From Pirellulales bacterium (lineage in GTDB: Bacteria > Planctomycetota > Planctomycetia > Pirellulales > Pirellulaceae): a DNA stretch of 43,366 nucleotides. A program made the translations under genes and the position numbers. Location: assembly GCA_022451045.1 (NCBI GenBank), contig JAKUOW010000006.1, positions 22,678 through 66,043 on the forward strand, read 5' to 3'. The notes below the pieces were generated by a model. The model had not been told where the DNA came from. It was given only the letters and a program-made list of their open reading frames with translations, and did no database searches. Positions 22,779-32,934 of the stretch are shown piece by piece (positions within the stretch are counted from its first letter, which is position 1; each line of letters opens with the position of its first letter).

Positions 22779-24230
22779 ATGACCAACTCAATTGACCATC
22801 TGGACTCCACGAGACGTCACTTTCTGGCAAAGCTGGCCATAGGCAGCGCACCTGCAGCATTGGCATGGTGCACACAAATGGCTGCACGCGCAGAGCCCGT
22901 GAAGCCAGATCTTGGCATTCGCAGCTTTGACTTAAAAGCGCGCAAACCACTGAGCACTCCGAAAGCTTCGGCCATGATCTCCATGTTCATGCAAGGTGGG
23001 CCGAGTCAGGTGGATCTATTCGATCCAAAACCTGAACTTAACCGCAGACACTTGCAGGACTTCCCGGGCAAAATCAAATATGACGATGCTGCTGGTGCTA
23101 GCTCTCGCATACTCGGTTCGCCATGGAAGTTCACACAGCATGGCGAGTCCGGAACTCCACTATCGGAACTCCTGCCAGGTCTCTCTGAAGTTGTTGATGA
23201 CATATTGGTCATCCGTTCCATGCATACGGGTGTCAATAATCATGGTCAGTCTATTCATGCGATGAATAGTGGGCGAACCCAACAAGGCAGACCATCGCTT
23301 GGTAGCTGGCTGACATATGGACTTGGTGCTCAGACTCAAGACCTGCCTGCATATGTAGCCATGACGGATCCGAAAGGCCTGCCTGTTGAGGGAGTATTAA
23401 ATTGGTCCAATGGCTGGTTACCCTCGTTATTCCAGGGAACCGTTGTCCGACCTGTTGAACCACGCATTCTCAATCTTCAGCCACCAGAGACTCTACAAGG
23501 TAAGCGGCAGGAGAGTTTTCTTGGGCTACTACGGGATTTAAATAGGAACCATAAATCCACACGCAATCGTGAACTGGAGCTGGATGCTCGAATTGCGAAT
23601 CTGGAACTCGCAGCCCGTATGCAAACGGCAGCACGTGAGGCACTGGACATAGCTCAAGAAACTGCTGCAACGCATGAAATGTATGGCCTCAACAATCCGG
23701 TTACCGAAGAATTCGGAGCCAGATGTCTCATCGCAAGACGGCTCGTCGAGCGAGGAGTTCGGTTTGTCCAGCTGTATACCAAAAATCAATACTGGGATCA
23801 CCACAGCTCAATCATCTCTTCGCTTCCCAATTCTTGTAATAAAGTAGACGTTCCAGCCGCTGCATTAGTTAAAGACCTGAAACAGCGGGGCATGTTGGAT
23901 ACAACCGTCGTTCATTGGGGCGGTGAAATGGGGCGATTGCCCGTCATTCAAAACGATGATGGTATCGACCGATTTGGACGTGACCATAACACTTACGGCT
24001 TCAGCATGTGGGTGGCTGGTGGCGGATTCAAAGCGGGTGCTACCTATGGTGCCACCGACGAATTCGGCCACCATGCCGTGGAGAACATCGTCAATCACTT
24101 TGATTATCACCGCACGTTGTTGCATCTATTTGGGCTTGATGCTGAGTCGCTTACGTACAAGCTAAACGGTCGTGAGCAGTCACTGCTAGATGGCCAGCCT
24201 GGGGAAATCGTGCACGACTTGTTGAGTTAG
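22779..24230 (+). CDS. DUF1501 family protein, Tat-exported, PSD1 partner
   Basis: A 483-residue DUF1501 protein that begins 6 bases after the PSD1 stop, so the two are an operon and probably work together. The Tat leader is STRRHFLAKLAIGSAPAALAW. Family strings: SMFMQGGPSQVDLFDPKP, FGARCLIARRLVERGVRFVQL, VHWGGEMGRLPVIQ, GRDHNTYGFSMWVAGGGFKAG and LFGLDAESLTYKLNGREQSLLDG. It belongs to the same subtype as the proteins at 966 and 25263, which also stand next to PSD1 genes. The next gene converges on it from 27 bases away. Confidence 0.92.
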   Translation: MTNSIDHLDSTRRHFLAKLAIGSAPAALAWCTQMAARAEPVKPDLGIRSFDLKARKPLSTPKASAMISMFMQGGPSQVDLFDPKPELNRRHLQDFPGKIKYDDAAGASSRILGSPWKFTQHGESGTPLSELLPGLSEVVDDILVIRSMHTGVNNHGQSIHAMNSGRTQQGRPSLGSWLTYGLGAQTQDLPAYVAMTDPKGLPVEGVLNWSNGWLPSLFQGTVVRPVEPRILNLQPPETLQGKRQESFLGLLRDLNRNHKSTRNRELELDARIANLELAARMQTAAREALDIAQETAATHEMYGLNNPVTEEFGARCLIARRLVERGVRFVQLYTKNQYWDHHSSIISSLPNSCNKVDVPAAALVKDLKQRGMLDTTVVHWGGEMGRLPVIQNDDGIDRFGRDHNTYGFSMWVAGGGFKAGATYGATDEFGHHAVENIVNHFDYHRTLLHLFGLDAESLTYKLNGREQSLLDGQPGEIVHDLLS

Positions 24231-24257
24231 CCATACGCCCTGCGGCCGAGTGCCTTC

Positions 24258-25256
24258 TTACTGGTCGGGCGTCAGTGGTGGTTGCTCTGTGGCGACCGAG
24301 TAATCCCGTTCTTCAACTGGTGGATGCCCAAGTGGACCAAATGTTCCAAACTCGTCACACTGATCGAGCCCTGGCACAAATTTAACCGTGATACCGTCAC
24401 TTGATACAGTGCAATACTGAAAGCCAAACCGAGTATCCGAATCATCCCAGCGGTCTGCGAGCTGAGCCGTGTTTCCTGCTGCCTGAGTCCGATACACGCG
24501 TATTCCATCTACTACTTGAACAGGCCGGCCAGTATGCACGTGACCACAAAATAGAATCTCGACGCCTGAAGTTTTCAAGCAGTCCCACATCCGTTGTCGG
24601 TGTGGGGGATTGATAGAGAAGTACCAATTATCCCACTGTTCTCCATTCGTGTGATCCCAGTTTGGCTCGTCGAGTGACTCCATGAATGGCCAGTAGTGCA
24701 TCACTGCAACATGATGCCTATAACGGGGCAAATCCGGTAGTGATTCCATAAATCCCCAAAACACATCTTCATGCGGTAAGCCCGACCCGGCGACCGCAGC
24801 ATAAAAACCGGTAAACCTCACTTCCTTATGAACAAATGTCCATTGAATGGGCCCGAAGTACTCCGCAAATAGATCCAATCGATCTGCAGTCATATTTAGA
24901 TCGGGATCATGCCAACCGAGTCCCTGAGGATCCCATCTTGGCTTAACACCATTCACCAATGCATGCTTGTTACCAACATCCATGTTGCCAGGTATACAGT
25001 GCACAGGAAATGGCATAGACCCGAGATCATCACGGGCCTGTTCATATTCAAACTCATGCGTCTGGCCGTCTCGGGTAAAGTCACCACCGTGTAGAAGTAG
25101 GTCGGCATCAATAGCTGCAATCTGTTGTTTGATGGCTGCCCATCGCTTGTTAATTGCCGGGCGAAAGCGATACGATCGGGGTGTACCAAGATGGCTGTCA
25201 TTTACGTGAAGGAATATCCATGGATCGAATTCGACAGACACTAAATACGTCTCCAA
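24258..25256 (-). CDS. calcineurin-like metallophosphoesterase with altered GNH motif
   Basis: A 332-residue protein with the metallophosphoesterase motif order: D-x-H (D20/H22 in HVNDSHLG), GGD (HGGDFTRDG, D59), GN-x-D (IPGNMDVG, N91), a metal His in VAVMHYWPF, and GHxH (FCGHVHTGRP). The third motif, normally GNH(D/E), has Met92 in place of the His that usually protonates the leaving group. No signal peptide is seen, so it is probably cytoplasmic. It starts 6 bases after the DUF1501 gene at 25263 and is the last gene of a PSD1-DUF1501-phosphoesterase operon. The C-terminus (VKFVPGLDQCDEFG...PPVEERDY) has no recognised domain. Substrate unknown; a cAMP or general phosphodiester role cannot be told apart. 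Confidence 0.87.
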   Translation of the reverse strand: METYLVSVEFDPWIFLHVNDSHLGTPRSYRFRPAINKRWAAIKQQIAAIDADLLLHGGDFTRDGQTHEFEYEQARDDLGSMPFPVHCIPGNMDVGNKHALVNGVKPRWDPQGLGWHDPDLNMTADRLDLFAEYFGPIQWTFVHKEVRFTGFYAAVAGSGLPHEDVFWGFMESLPDLPRYRHHVAVMHYWPFMESLDEPNWDHTNGEQWDNWYFSINPPHRQRMWDCLKTSGVEILFCGHVHTGRPVQVVDGIRVYRTQAAGNTAQLADRWDDSDTRFGFQYCTVSSDGITVKFVPGLDQCDEFGTFGPLGHPPVEERDYSVATEQPPLTPDQ

Positions 25257-25262
25257 AACAAG

Positions 25263-26732
25263 CTAGGACAAAATGTCGTTCACAATATTGCCATGAACAT
25301 CCGTTAGCCGATAATCCCGCCCCTGGAACTTGTACGTAAGCTGCTCGTGGTCAATCCCGAGCAAATGCAGAACGGTTGCGTGTAAATCGTGCACGTGCAC
25401 ACCATCTGTAGCGACATTTACGCTGTAATCATCGGTGGTGCCATACGTTGTACCACCTTTTATGCCACCGCCGGCAAGCCACATTGAGAAACAACTCGGA
25501 TGATGGTCTCGACCGTAGTTCTCAGGTCGCAATGCACCCTGAGAGTAAATTGTCCGACCAAATTCACCACCCCAAATGATAAGCGAATCATCAAACATTC
25601 CACGTTGCTTTAAGTCTTTGATCAGAGCTGCAGAAGGTTGGTCTGTATCTTTACACTGGCCTCGCATTGCTCCGGGAAGATTACCATGATGGTCCCATCC
25701 CTGATGGAACATCTGAATAAATCTGACTCCTGACTCTGCCAAGCGACGTGCAATCAGGCAGTTGTATGCGTAGGTACCTGGTTTAGTCGCTTGCGGACCA
25801 TATAAGTCCAATACATGCTGCGGCTCGTTACTTAGATCAAGCAACGCAGGTACAGACATTTGCATTTTGAAAGCCAATTCATATTGGCTAATACGCGACT
25901 CAATTTCAGGATCTCCGACTTCATCGAACCGAATTCTGTTCAATCGACGTAATTGATCGAGCATCAGCCGACGATCTTTCTCATCGAGCCCTTCCGGATT
26001 CTGTATATCCAGCACAGGATCGCCCTGATTACGGAACTTTACCCCCTGGTACTGGCTGGGAAGAAATCCGCTGCCCCACAATCTGTCGTATAGAGGCTGG
26101 CCACCGGGTTTACCAGTACCACGTGAGCTCATCGCTACAAATGACGGAAGGTTATCACTTTCACTTCCTAACCCATAACCAATCCATGAACCAATGCTCG
26201 GTCGACCGGGTAGTTGTGAACCGCTCTGCAACATCGTAATTGCTGGGTCATGATTGATGGCTTCCGTGTACATAGACCGGATCACACAGATGTCATCAGC
26301 GACACTACCCAGGTGCGGTAAAGCCTCTGTCATCCAGGTTCCACATTCTCCATAAGGTTTGAACTCAAACGCCGTGGATGCGACTGGGAATTTTGCCTGC
26401 GCATTGGACATCGTCGTCTTGCGATCGTCAGGATAGACACTCTTAGGTACTTCTTCTCCAAAACGGTCTTTTAGCTTGGGCTTGTGGTCATACAAGTCCA
26501 TTTGAGCGGGGCCACCAGATTGAAACAGATAGATCACCCGCTTTATCCTTGCGGGGAAGTGCGGTAGATCCGCAATCCCGCCAACTCTGTTTCTCTCATG
26601 GAAATTTGGGTCCGCCGCCGTTGAATCATTTGCCAACAGAGACGCGAGTCCGACTACTCCGAGCCCCGTTGACGTGCGCGACATGAAGTAGCGCCGATTG
26701 ATCAGGTCTGCTTGTGCAGGTGTTTTCATCAT
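25263..26732 (-). CDS. DUF1501 family protein, Tat-exported, PSD1 partner
   Basis: A 489-residue DUF1501 protein with a Tat leader (NRRYFMSRTSTGLGVVGLASL). Family strings: VIYLFQSGGPAQMDLYDHKPK, YNCLIARRLAESGVRFIQMF, IIWGGEFGRTIYSQ, GRDHHPSCFSMWLAGGGIKGG and the tail LLGIDHEQLTYKFQGRDYRL, TDVHGNIVNDILS. That tail is nearly the same as in the gene at 966, so the two are recent paralogues. The start overlaps the stop of the PSD1 gene by four bases (ATGA), a sign of translational coupling; a second ATG in tandem (26729) could also be used. The metallophosphoesterase gene follows directly. Confidence 0.92.
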   Translation of the reverse strand: MMKTPAQADLINRRYFMSRTSTGLGVVGLASLLANDSTAADPNFHERNRVGGIADLPHFPARIKRVIYLFQSGGPAQMDLYDHKPKLKDRFGEEVPKSVYPDDRKTTMSNAQAKFPVASTAFEFKPYGECGTWMTEALPHLGSVADDICVIRSMYTEAINHDPAITMLQSGSQLPGRPSIGSWIGYGLGSESDNLPSFVAMSSRGTGKPGGQPLYDRLWGSGFLPSQYQGVKFRNQGDPVLDIQNPEGLDEKDRRLMLDQLRRLNRIRFDEVGDPEIESRISQYELAFKMQMSVPALLDLSNEPQHVLDLYGPQATKPGTYAYNCLIARRLAESGVRFIQMFHQGWDHHGNLPGAMRGQCKDTDQPSAALIKDLKQRGMFDDSLIIWGGEFGRTIYSQGALRPENYGRDHHPSCFSMWLAGGGIKGGTTYGTTDDYSVNVATDGVHVHDLHATVLHLLGIDHEQLTYKFQGRDYRLTDVHGNIVNDILS

Positions 26733-29032
26733 GGCTTCACCACCGCTTCGTCAAGATTCAGGATCGTCGACGCAACTATTGTCATTGCTGCAAGTTCAGA
26801 GTCGTTTAGGCGATCACTGTGCTTCGATTCCCCTGTCGCAAGCAACTTGGTAGCGCGTTCCGGCTCTTTATCGAATCGCACTTGCATTTGCTGATACAGG
26901 TCCGTCAGCAATGCCAGTTCATCGTCGGTTGCCCGACGAGCCAGCACCATTCTGAATCCCAACTCGATACGCTGTTCAATTGCACCATCACTTGATAGCA
27001 ATATTCGCTCAGCAAGGTTCCGCGCAGCTTCTACGAAGATGGTGTTGTTCATCAATGTAAGTGCCTGCAAGGGCGTGTTTGTACGCTCTGTTCTGACGAT
27101 ACATACCTCGCGAGACGCTGCATTAAAGGTCATCATCGTTGGCGGAGGAATGGTACGTCGCCAATAGGTGTATACGCTTCGTCGATATAAGCTATTACCG
27201 GTATCCTGTTTATATGTGTTGTTGGAAATAGCTCTCCAAATCCTCGGTGGCATATATGGTTTGACCGATGGCCCGCCAAAGTTGTCGACCAACAAGCCGC
27301 TGGCCATTAGTGCCTGATCCCGCAATGCGAATCCAGTAAGCCGAACACGAGGGCCCCTCGCAAGCAACTGATTCTCCGGATCTTCCTTGTAGAGTTGCGA
27401 ATCTACATGTGAGGACTGTTGATAGGTGGCACTCATCACTATCGACTTTATCAGCCGCTTTATGTCCCACCCGTGTTTCATAAAATCTGATGCCAGATAA
27501 TCAAGGAGCAATGGGTGTGTTGGATGCGATCCCTGAGTTCCAAAGTTTTCGCTGCTTATCACCAAACCAGTACCAAACAATTGTTGCCAAATCCTGTTCA
27601 CCGCAACACGTGAAGTCAGTGGGTTATTCGGACTGGCTAGCCATGTGCCGAGTTCAAGACGATTGGCAGGCTGAATTTCCAAATCTGGTGCCAGCACATT
27701 TGGCACCCCTGGTGAGAGCGGCTGCGATTTATCAGGAAGATTATACTGACCTCGTTCTAACAAATATGTATCTCGTGGCTCATCCATTTCATGCATGATC
27801 ATCAGAGTGCCCTGTCCACCGGCTTGAGGACGCTTTAGGCCGTTGCCATTGTCATTTTCACGGGCACGTCTAAGCTTCACTTCCTCTGGCACCTGAAACT
27901 TATTCTGTTCTTCGGTCAGATTTGGCCAGCTATCCGGCACCGATATAAATGGAGGGCTGTTGCCATTATTAGGTCCTACACCCCATTCAGGGACATTATT
28001 GAAATAGGCAAATAGCTGATAGTATTCTCGCTGTGACACAGGATCATACTTATGATCATGGCACCGTGCAAATCCAATCGTCAGTCCAAGAAAGACTGTG
28101 CCAAACGTATCCACGCGATCTGCAACATTTTCAACGTGCCATTCATCCGGAATAGAGCCATCCTCAGAGTTGATGCGATGATTTCTACAAAAAGCAGTCG
28201 CGATTTGCTTTTTAAGAGTAGCACCCGGCATCAGGTCACCGGCAAGCTGCTGAATCACAAACTCGTCATACGGCATATTCTCGCGAAATGCCAGAATCAC
28301 CCAATCTCGCCAGGCATGATGATAGCGATATCGATCATTTTGATATCCGTCTGTATCAGCATAGCGAGCTGCTTCCAACCAGCTCACTGCCATGTGTTCT
28401 CCATATGCATCTGACCGTAACAGCTCATCAATATATATTTCGATGGCAGAGTCGCCGGTATCACTCATCAGTTCATTTATTTTTTCGACCGTCGGTGGCA
28501 ATCCTGTCAGATCAAGACTCAATCTGCGGATCAGCGTTTCTTTATCAGCCTTGGCAGTTGGCTTTAATCCTTCTTGCTTTAACCGTGCGAGGACGAACCG
28601 ATCTATATCACTTTGCACCCATCGGCTTCCTCCGACTCTTGGTGGCGTTGGATCTGCAATTGGCTGGAATGCCCAATGCATTTCAAATTTCGCGCCATCC
28701 TTAATCCACTCAGCTATCAACTCTTTTTGCCGGACACTCAACTGCAGTTTCGAATCAACAGGAGGCATTTGTTGCTCGGGATCTGATGTAGTTATTCGGT
28801 GTAATAACTCGCTCTGATTTGGCCGTCCTGCTCGAATTACCGTCGCCAGAGATTCCGGATCATCCAATCGCAATTCTGCCTGCCGGGCAGCCTCATCCGG
28901 ACCGTGACATTGAAAGCAGTTTTGCGAGAGGATCGGCCTAATATCGCGGTTAAAGTCCACCGCATTTGCTACATCCACACATAAGAGCGCGCAAACAGCC
29001 GAACACCAGAGAATCATGTTTTGCTTGGACAT
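26729..29032 (-). CDS. PSD1 protein: PSCyt1 heme domain, DUF1549, DUF1553 (short form)
   Basis: A 767-residue exported protein. The signal peptide ends near VANAVDF. One heme motif, CFQCH (39-43), lies in NRDIRPILSQNC; DUF1549 follows (QSDIDRFVLARLKQEGLKPT, LIRRLSLDLTGLPPTVEKIN, ARYADTDGYQNDRYRYHHAW), then DUF1553 (ASPNNPLTSRVAVNRIWQQL, FGTGLVISSENFGTQGSHPT). The C-terminus is the usual helix with a NLDEAVVKP end in place of the NEFxYxD close of the other PSD1 proteins here. It is about 190 residues shorter than the protein at 19905 because it lacks the repeat-bearing insert. First gene of the operon with the DUF1501 and metallophosphoesterase genes. Confidence 0.92.
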   Translation of the reverse strand: MSKQNMILWCSAVCALLCVDVANAVDFNRDIRPILSQNCFQCHGPDEAARQAELRLDDPESLATVIRAGRPNQSELLHRITTSDPEQQMPPVDSKLQLSVRQKELIAEWIKDGAKFEMHWAFQPIADPTPPRVGGSRWVQSDIDRFVLARLKQEGLKPTAKADKETLIRRLSLDLTGLPPTVEKINELMSDTGDSAIEIYIDELLRSDAYGEHMAVSWLEAARYADTDGYQNDRYRYHHAWRDWVILAFRENMPYDEFVIQQLAGDLMPGATLKKQIATAFCRNHRINSEDGSIPDEWHVENVADRVDTFGTVFLGLTIGFARCHDHKYDPVSQREYYQLFAYFNNVPEWGVGPNNGNSPPFISVPDSWPNLTEEQNKFQVPEEVKLRRARENDNGNGLKRPQAGGQGTLMIMHEMDEPRDTYLLERGQYNLPDKSQPLSPGVPNVLAPDLEIQPANRLELGTWLASPNNPLTSRVAVNRIWQQLFGTGLVISSENFGTQGSHPTHPLLLDYLASDFMKHGWDIKRLIKSIVMSATYQQSSHVDSQLYKEDPENQLLARGPRVRLTGFALRDQALMASGLLVDNFGGPSVKPYMPPRIWRAISNNTYKQDTGNSLYRRSVYTYWRRTIPPPTMMTFNAASREVCIVRTERTNTPLQALTLMNNTIFVEAARNLAERILLSSDGAIEQRIELGFRMVLARRATDDELALLTDLYQQMQVRFDKEPERATKLLATGESKHSDRLNDSELAAMTIVASTILNLDEAVVKP

Positions 29033-29186
29033 CGATTTACGGTAAAAGACGAATCAGGATAGGTCGTCAATAATAACGCATTATCGCATGAAACGAGCAT
29101 TTTGTCAGATGTCATATTCATACGATTGATGATGAAGTAGCTGGAAATAAGACGCTTGGTGATGAAGTATTTCACCGGCGTTTTTA

Positions 29187-32100
29187 TTACTCATAAATCT
29201 GTACTTCATTCAATCCACCACCAATGGCCCAAAATGAATCGATCAGGATCTTCACACTATGCGCTTTTACCGAATCAAATTCGATATCTTGCCAACCATC
29301 TCCAAATGGCACCTTTATGCCTGGTTCCAGCATCCCATCAAACGTCGCTCCATAGCGACCAAAGTGTTCGGGGTATTTAAAGGCCTGCTCAAACGGGCGG
29401 TCTAGTGCCTTTCCAAATTCCCGGTGTTTCTCATCCACAACCGTGCCCAATTCATCGAGCAATTGCACCCGAAACTTCATGGTCGCATAGTCATTGAGCC
29501 CCGCGTTGGAAGTATTGAGGACACGCACGAGTGAGATTTGCCGTTCGCGTGGCAGGTCTAGCTGTACCCAACCAGGCTTACCGTATGGCAAGAGCCAGTA
29601 GGTAGGTCGCACATAAAACGGGAAAGACTCCATTTCATGTCCAAACAAGGGCCGCTTTTCCATCCCATAACCACCGTGACCGGTGGTAAACAGGGGCTCC
29701 TGCGTATAATCCAGCCTCCCATCAGCGGGAAGCTCCCATGTTTTATCGTCAATTATCTTCGACGGTGGAAATCGGCCGTCCCGATATCCGGATGCAGTCA
29801 CCTTGGCACCAAGCGCATGATTCCTTTTTAGGATGGAATCACGCTCATCTACTATCTCAGCAATCAAAGGTGCCAGACCATCACGCAACGTTTCCTGACT
29901 CTTAAGCGTGTTACTCTCGACACTGGCGGCAGACTCATCTGGCTGAAATCGAAGATTCTCACCAGCTACATGGAACCCATTTCCTAAAGGGTATGTTCTG
30001 CCAAACATTGTCATTTCAGTGGCACCATCTACCGACGCGCGAATACTGGTAATTTGCCCACCACGGGTCAAGCGGATGGAGATGTCGAGTGGACCAGCGT
30101 TTTTCAGAATCTCCTGACCTTCCAATTCCAGGTATTCCGCTTTTCGCAAGTAAACATGGGTAACAACATCATCGTCATCCACGCGAACCCATGCTAACTC
30201 GGCTATCACCGTACCCCATTGAAACTTTGTCGGTTCATAAGCGTTAGCAATAATCCAGTCCTGTGCGAACTCTGTTTGCTTGATCATGCCAATACTGGCA
30301 CCACCACTTTGCGAAAATACCATCGCAGGCGAGTCAGTCCCCTTTCTTAGTGGGTGGAGAACCGCCACAAACGTCTCGTCCGTCTTTCGTTCCACAACTC
30401 CAACCGGTTCGATTTCTATCGAGCCAATTTCCAACACGGAGTCATCATGAATCTTTGTCGGCGGATGCGAGTACTCTCCGGCCAACAAGGCGCCCTTAAT
30501 CTGACTGACGTTGATGTTCTCCGAGACGTCAAAGTAAACCCATTGAGTCCATAACCAAGGTGTCGTTTTTGTAAATGACCGTGGATCTCGGATGCTTAAC
30601 GCCGAAGGTTTTTGATATTCCGATTTACCGTCAAGCACGACATCGCCATTTTGATTCAGCAGACTAAAGTTCAAACGCCATGCGAGGTTTTCGTAGACGG
30701 CTAGATCTGTCTTACTAAATTGCATACGCATTCTGTAACGCACACCTGAACGGAGAGATTCATTCACTACAAATCCATTTAGCGATTCGTCTTGGGATTT
30801 GACCAGATTTTCCCGTCCGTTAATACGATAGATCTTTGCAGGAATATCACCGTTCGCATCCGTATCGGTCTTAGAGGTACCCACCAGTTCGCCCATTCCC
30901 GCCCATGCGTCCGGATTAATCTGGATGGACTTGGCATCGACACTTTCATATCCACCGGCCAACGCTCTGAGCGTAAGCAAATTGTGATCCATCATGTATG
31001 CCGTTTTGGGTTGCCCGGGTGCATCTTCCACCTCAAATTCCAGATTTCCCGGTGCAATGAAGCTAAACTGCAAATCCGCGTTTGGTCTTAAGAGCCGGAC
31101 TTGATTATCTCCATTCAGTTGATAGGCGGAACGATTCACTTCGTTGTTCTGGTAGACCTGATTCCACGACTGCCAAAGCCAGCCATGCCACTTAGGTTCA
31201 TTCTGCGACACATGGTCAACAAAAATAAAGTAATCCTTGCCCGGTTCATCGCGGATGTAAATGATATCCCGATCGCGGCGAATGTAGTTTTGGTGCACTA
31301 CATTGTGACCTTGCGGTCGATAGTAAGTAATGTTGCTCGGTCCGGAACGGGTATTGATCACGCTCATAACGTCGTCGTCCCATGATCCTGTCACTACCAT
31401 GGAGGGTGCTAACTCCTCACCTTCGGTCTCAACACCCGTTTCAGCTTTTTGATAACCGTGCCACTTAAAGTGCCATGAAAGCCCACCGGTCGTACCGAGA
31501 ATCTCACCGAGCGCCGAAAGAAACACATCTCCATTTACGTACATATATGTATGGCCCATTCCATAGCCGCTTCGAATCATCGTCATCCGATCGGTGGTCT
31601 TGAATAAGGCGGACGGACCAGTGTTTTGTTCGCGGTAGACGCTCGGATGAGTCCACAACAGACCAATGATCTGCGAATGTCCGGATTGATGCGCGTTATG
31701 GTTATAAAAGTTCAGTGTGCCGCCTTCGGTAATAGAGATCATCGACCGGTTAACAAAATAGGCAGCCGCTGACTCCGGGTGATGCAATGCATAGTCATAC
31801 CACCAGGTACTTCCAGATGCATCTGCCGGCAATTCAATTGGCTTTCCAGCAATGATCCCTGTTGCTCCGGCAAACTGTGGATCAATTGGTTTATCAAATC
31901 CGCTAACCGGTGGTACGGTTGTTTCGTGGATCAGCGGGTAATAAGTAGCTTCTGCAAATCCCGGATGACTGCGCAGGTCGATTCCGGTTACATTTCGCAA
32001 GCAAACAGCCGCGGTATACAGATTTTGCATTGAAACCGACCAGTAACCGGGCATCCCAGACTCAAGCCCCTGCCCTGCCCAGCCAATGTCATGTGTAATC

Positions 32101-32915
32101 AGCCAGTGATACGTCTGCACAAAACTTCTGCGCCATTGCTTCGCGTTTGGATAATCATCGCCCAACACGAGACAGCCGATCATCGCACCTGCGAACACAT
32201 TACTACCCTGGTTCTTACTGCGCAGCTGCATTAGCCCCATGGCGGGTGCATGAAGATTTAATCGGAAATATGGTTCAACAATCTTTTCAGCAATGAGCTC
32301 CTTAAGTTCCTGCCGTTCTTCCGCAGTCAGGCTGTCCCAGATGAAGTCCAAGGTAAATGCGGTGTTTCGGCCAAACATACCGGCATGAATCTGAGGCATT
32401 GCAACGCCGGACCAGTTAAACCAACCCCACCGATTCACCCGTCCTATCGTACGCATGACATCCAACGCTACACGTGCATATCGTTCGTCACCGGTAATCA
32501 GATAGGCAAATGCAGCCGGACACATCTTCCCTTGTGCCGTACCGGCTAACGTCTTGATGAGTTCTCGCGTTTCAGGGTCCTTTGTTACAGCATCAAATTC
32601 GATCGTCAGATCGAGTGCTGTTTCAATACGACCGTCCATACGTTTACGCATCTCCGGCCATTGTTCGACGAGTTGATCTGCCTGTTCCTTGATTTGAGAA
32701 AAATTTGATTTCCAAGGCTCTTTCTCAAGCCTCTCTCGAAACTGTGGCAATTCCTCTGCTGAAATCAGCAACCCAATCCCTGGTGACGGCAAATCGGATT
32801 GAGATTGCCCTATTGCTGGAAAGCAAACGAATGCGGCAATGAATATGCAGAGAATCTGATTCGCTTTGTATCGAAAGCAGATGCCATTGAAGTAGTGCTG
32901 AATACGAGCGTTCAC
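29187..32915 (-). CDS. heparinase II/III-like polysaccharide lyase with C-terminal F5/8-type C domain
   Basis: A 1242-residue secreted protein; signal peptide around ILCIFIAAFVCFPAIGQSQS. The N-terminal half (about residues 50-400) is an (alpha/alpha) toroid of the alginate lyase/heparinase type, with GTAQGKMCPAAFAYLITGDERYARVALDVM, HAGMFGRNTAFTLDFIWDSL and LRSKNQGSNVFAGAMIGCLV. The heparinase II/III beta-sandwich follows (residues about 410-700; NFYNHNAHQSGHSQIIG is a likely active-site region, then FVDHVSQNEPKWHGWLWQSW). The last 200 residues (GAKVTASGYRDGRFPPSKII, GWVQLDLPRERQISLVRV) look like a discoidin/F5-8 type C sugar-binding domain. Such lyases cut uronate-containing polysaccharides by beta-elimination. 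Neighbouring sulfatases suggest a sulfated substrate. The exact PL family and substrate cannot be set by eye. It is divergent from the PhyH gene. Confidence 0.82.
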   Translation of the reverse strand: MNARIQHYFNGICFRYKANQILCIFIAAFVCFPAIGQSQSDLPSPGIGLLISAEELPQFRERLEKEPWKSNFSQIKEQADQLVEQWPEMRKRMDGRIETALDLTIEFDAVTKDPETRELIKTLAGTAQGKMCPAAFAYLITGDERYARVALDVMRTIGRVNRWGWFNWSGVAMPQIHAGMFGRNTAFTLDFIWDSLTAEERQELKELIAEKIVEPYFRLNLHAPAMGLMQLRSKNQGSNVFAGAMIGCLVLGDDYPNAKQWRRSFVQTYHWLITHDIGWAGQGLESGMPGYWSVSMQNLYTAAVCLRNVTGIDLRSHPGFAEATYYPLIHETTVPPVSGFDKPIDPQFAGATGIIAGKPIELPADASGSTWWYDYALHHPESAAAYFVNRSMISITEGGTLNFYNHNAHQSGHSQIIGLLWTHPSVYREQNTGPSALFKTTDRMTMIRSGYGMGHTYMYVNGDVFLSALGEILGTTGGLSWHFKWHGYQKAETGVETEGEELAPSMVVTGSWDDDVMSVINTRSGPSNITYYRPQGHNVVHQNYIRRDRDIIYIRDEPGKDYFIFVDHVSQNEPKWHGWLWQSWNQVYQNNEVNRSAYQLNGDNQVRLLRPNADLQFSFIAPGNLEFEVEDAPGQPKTAYMMDHNLLTLRALAGGYESVDAKSIQINPDAWAGMGELVGTSKTDTDANGDIPAKIYRINGRENLVKSQDESLNGFVVNESLRSGVRYRMRMQFSKTDLAVYENLAWRLNFSLLNQNGDVVLDGKSEYQKPSALSIRDPRSFTKTTPWLWTQWVYFDVSENINVSQIKGALLAGEYSHPPTKIHDDSVLEIGSIEIEPVGVVERKTDETFVAVLHPLRKGTDSPAMVFSQSGGASIGMIKQTEFAQDWIIANAYEPTKFQWGTVIAELAWVRVDDDDVVTHVYLRKAEYLELEGQEILKNAGPLDISIRLTRGGQITSIRASVDGATEMTMFGRTYPLGNGFHVAGENLRFQPDESAASVESNTLKSQETLRDGLAPLIAEIVDERDSILKRNHALGAKVTASGYRDGRFPPSKIIDDKTWELPADGRLDYTQEPLFTTGHGGYGMEKRPLFGHEMESFPFYVRPTYWLLPYGKPGWVQLDLPRERQISLVRVLNTSNAGLNDYATMKFRVQLLDELGTVVDEKHREFGKALDRPFEQAFKYPEHFGRYGATFDGMLEPGIKVPFGDGWQDIEFDSVKAHSVKILIDSFWAIGGGLNEVQIYE

Positions 32916-32934
32916 GTAGTATCCCGAAACATGT

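Noticed and set aside
28392-28817. A 141-codon plus-strand frame
   Set aside because: It is antisense to the well-supported PSD1 gene and shows no protein family features.
29131-29175. A short inverted repeat (GGTGA/TCACC) after the lyase gene as a terminator
   Set aside because: The stem is only five pairs with no T run on the minus strand, so it is too weak to call.
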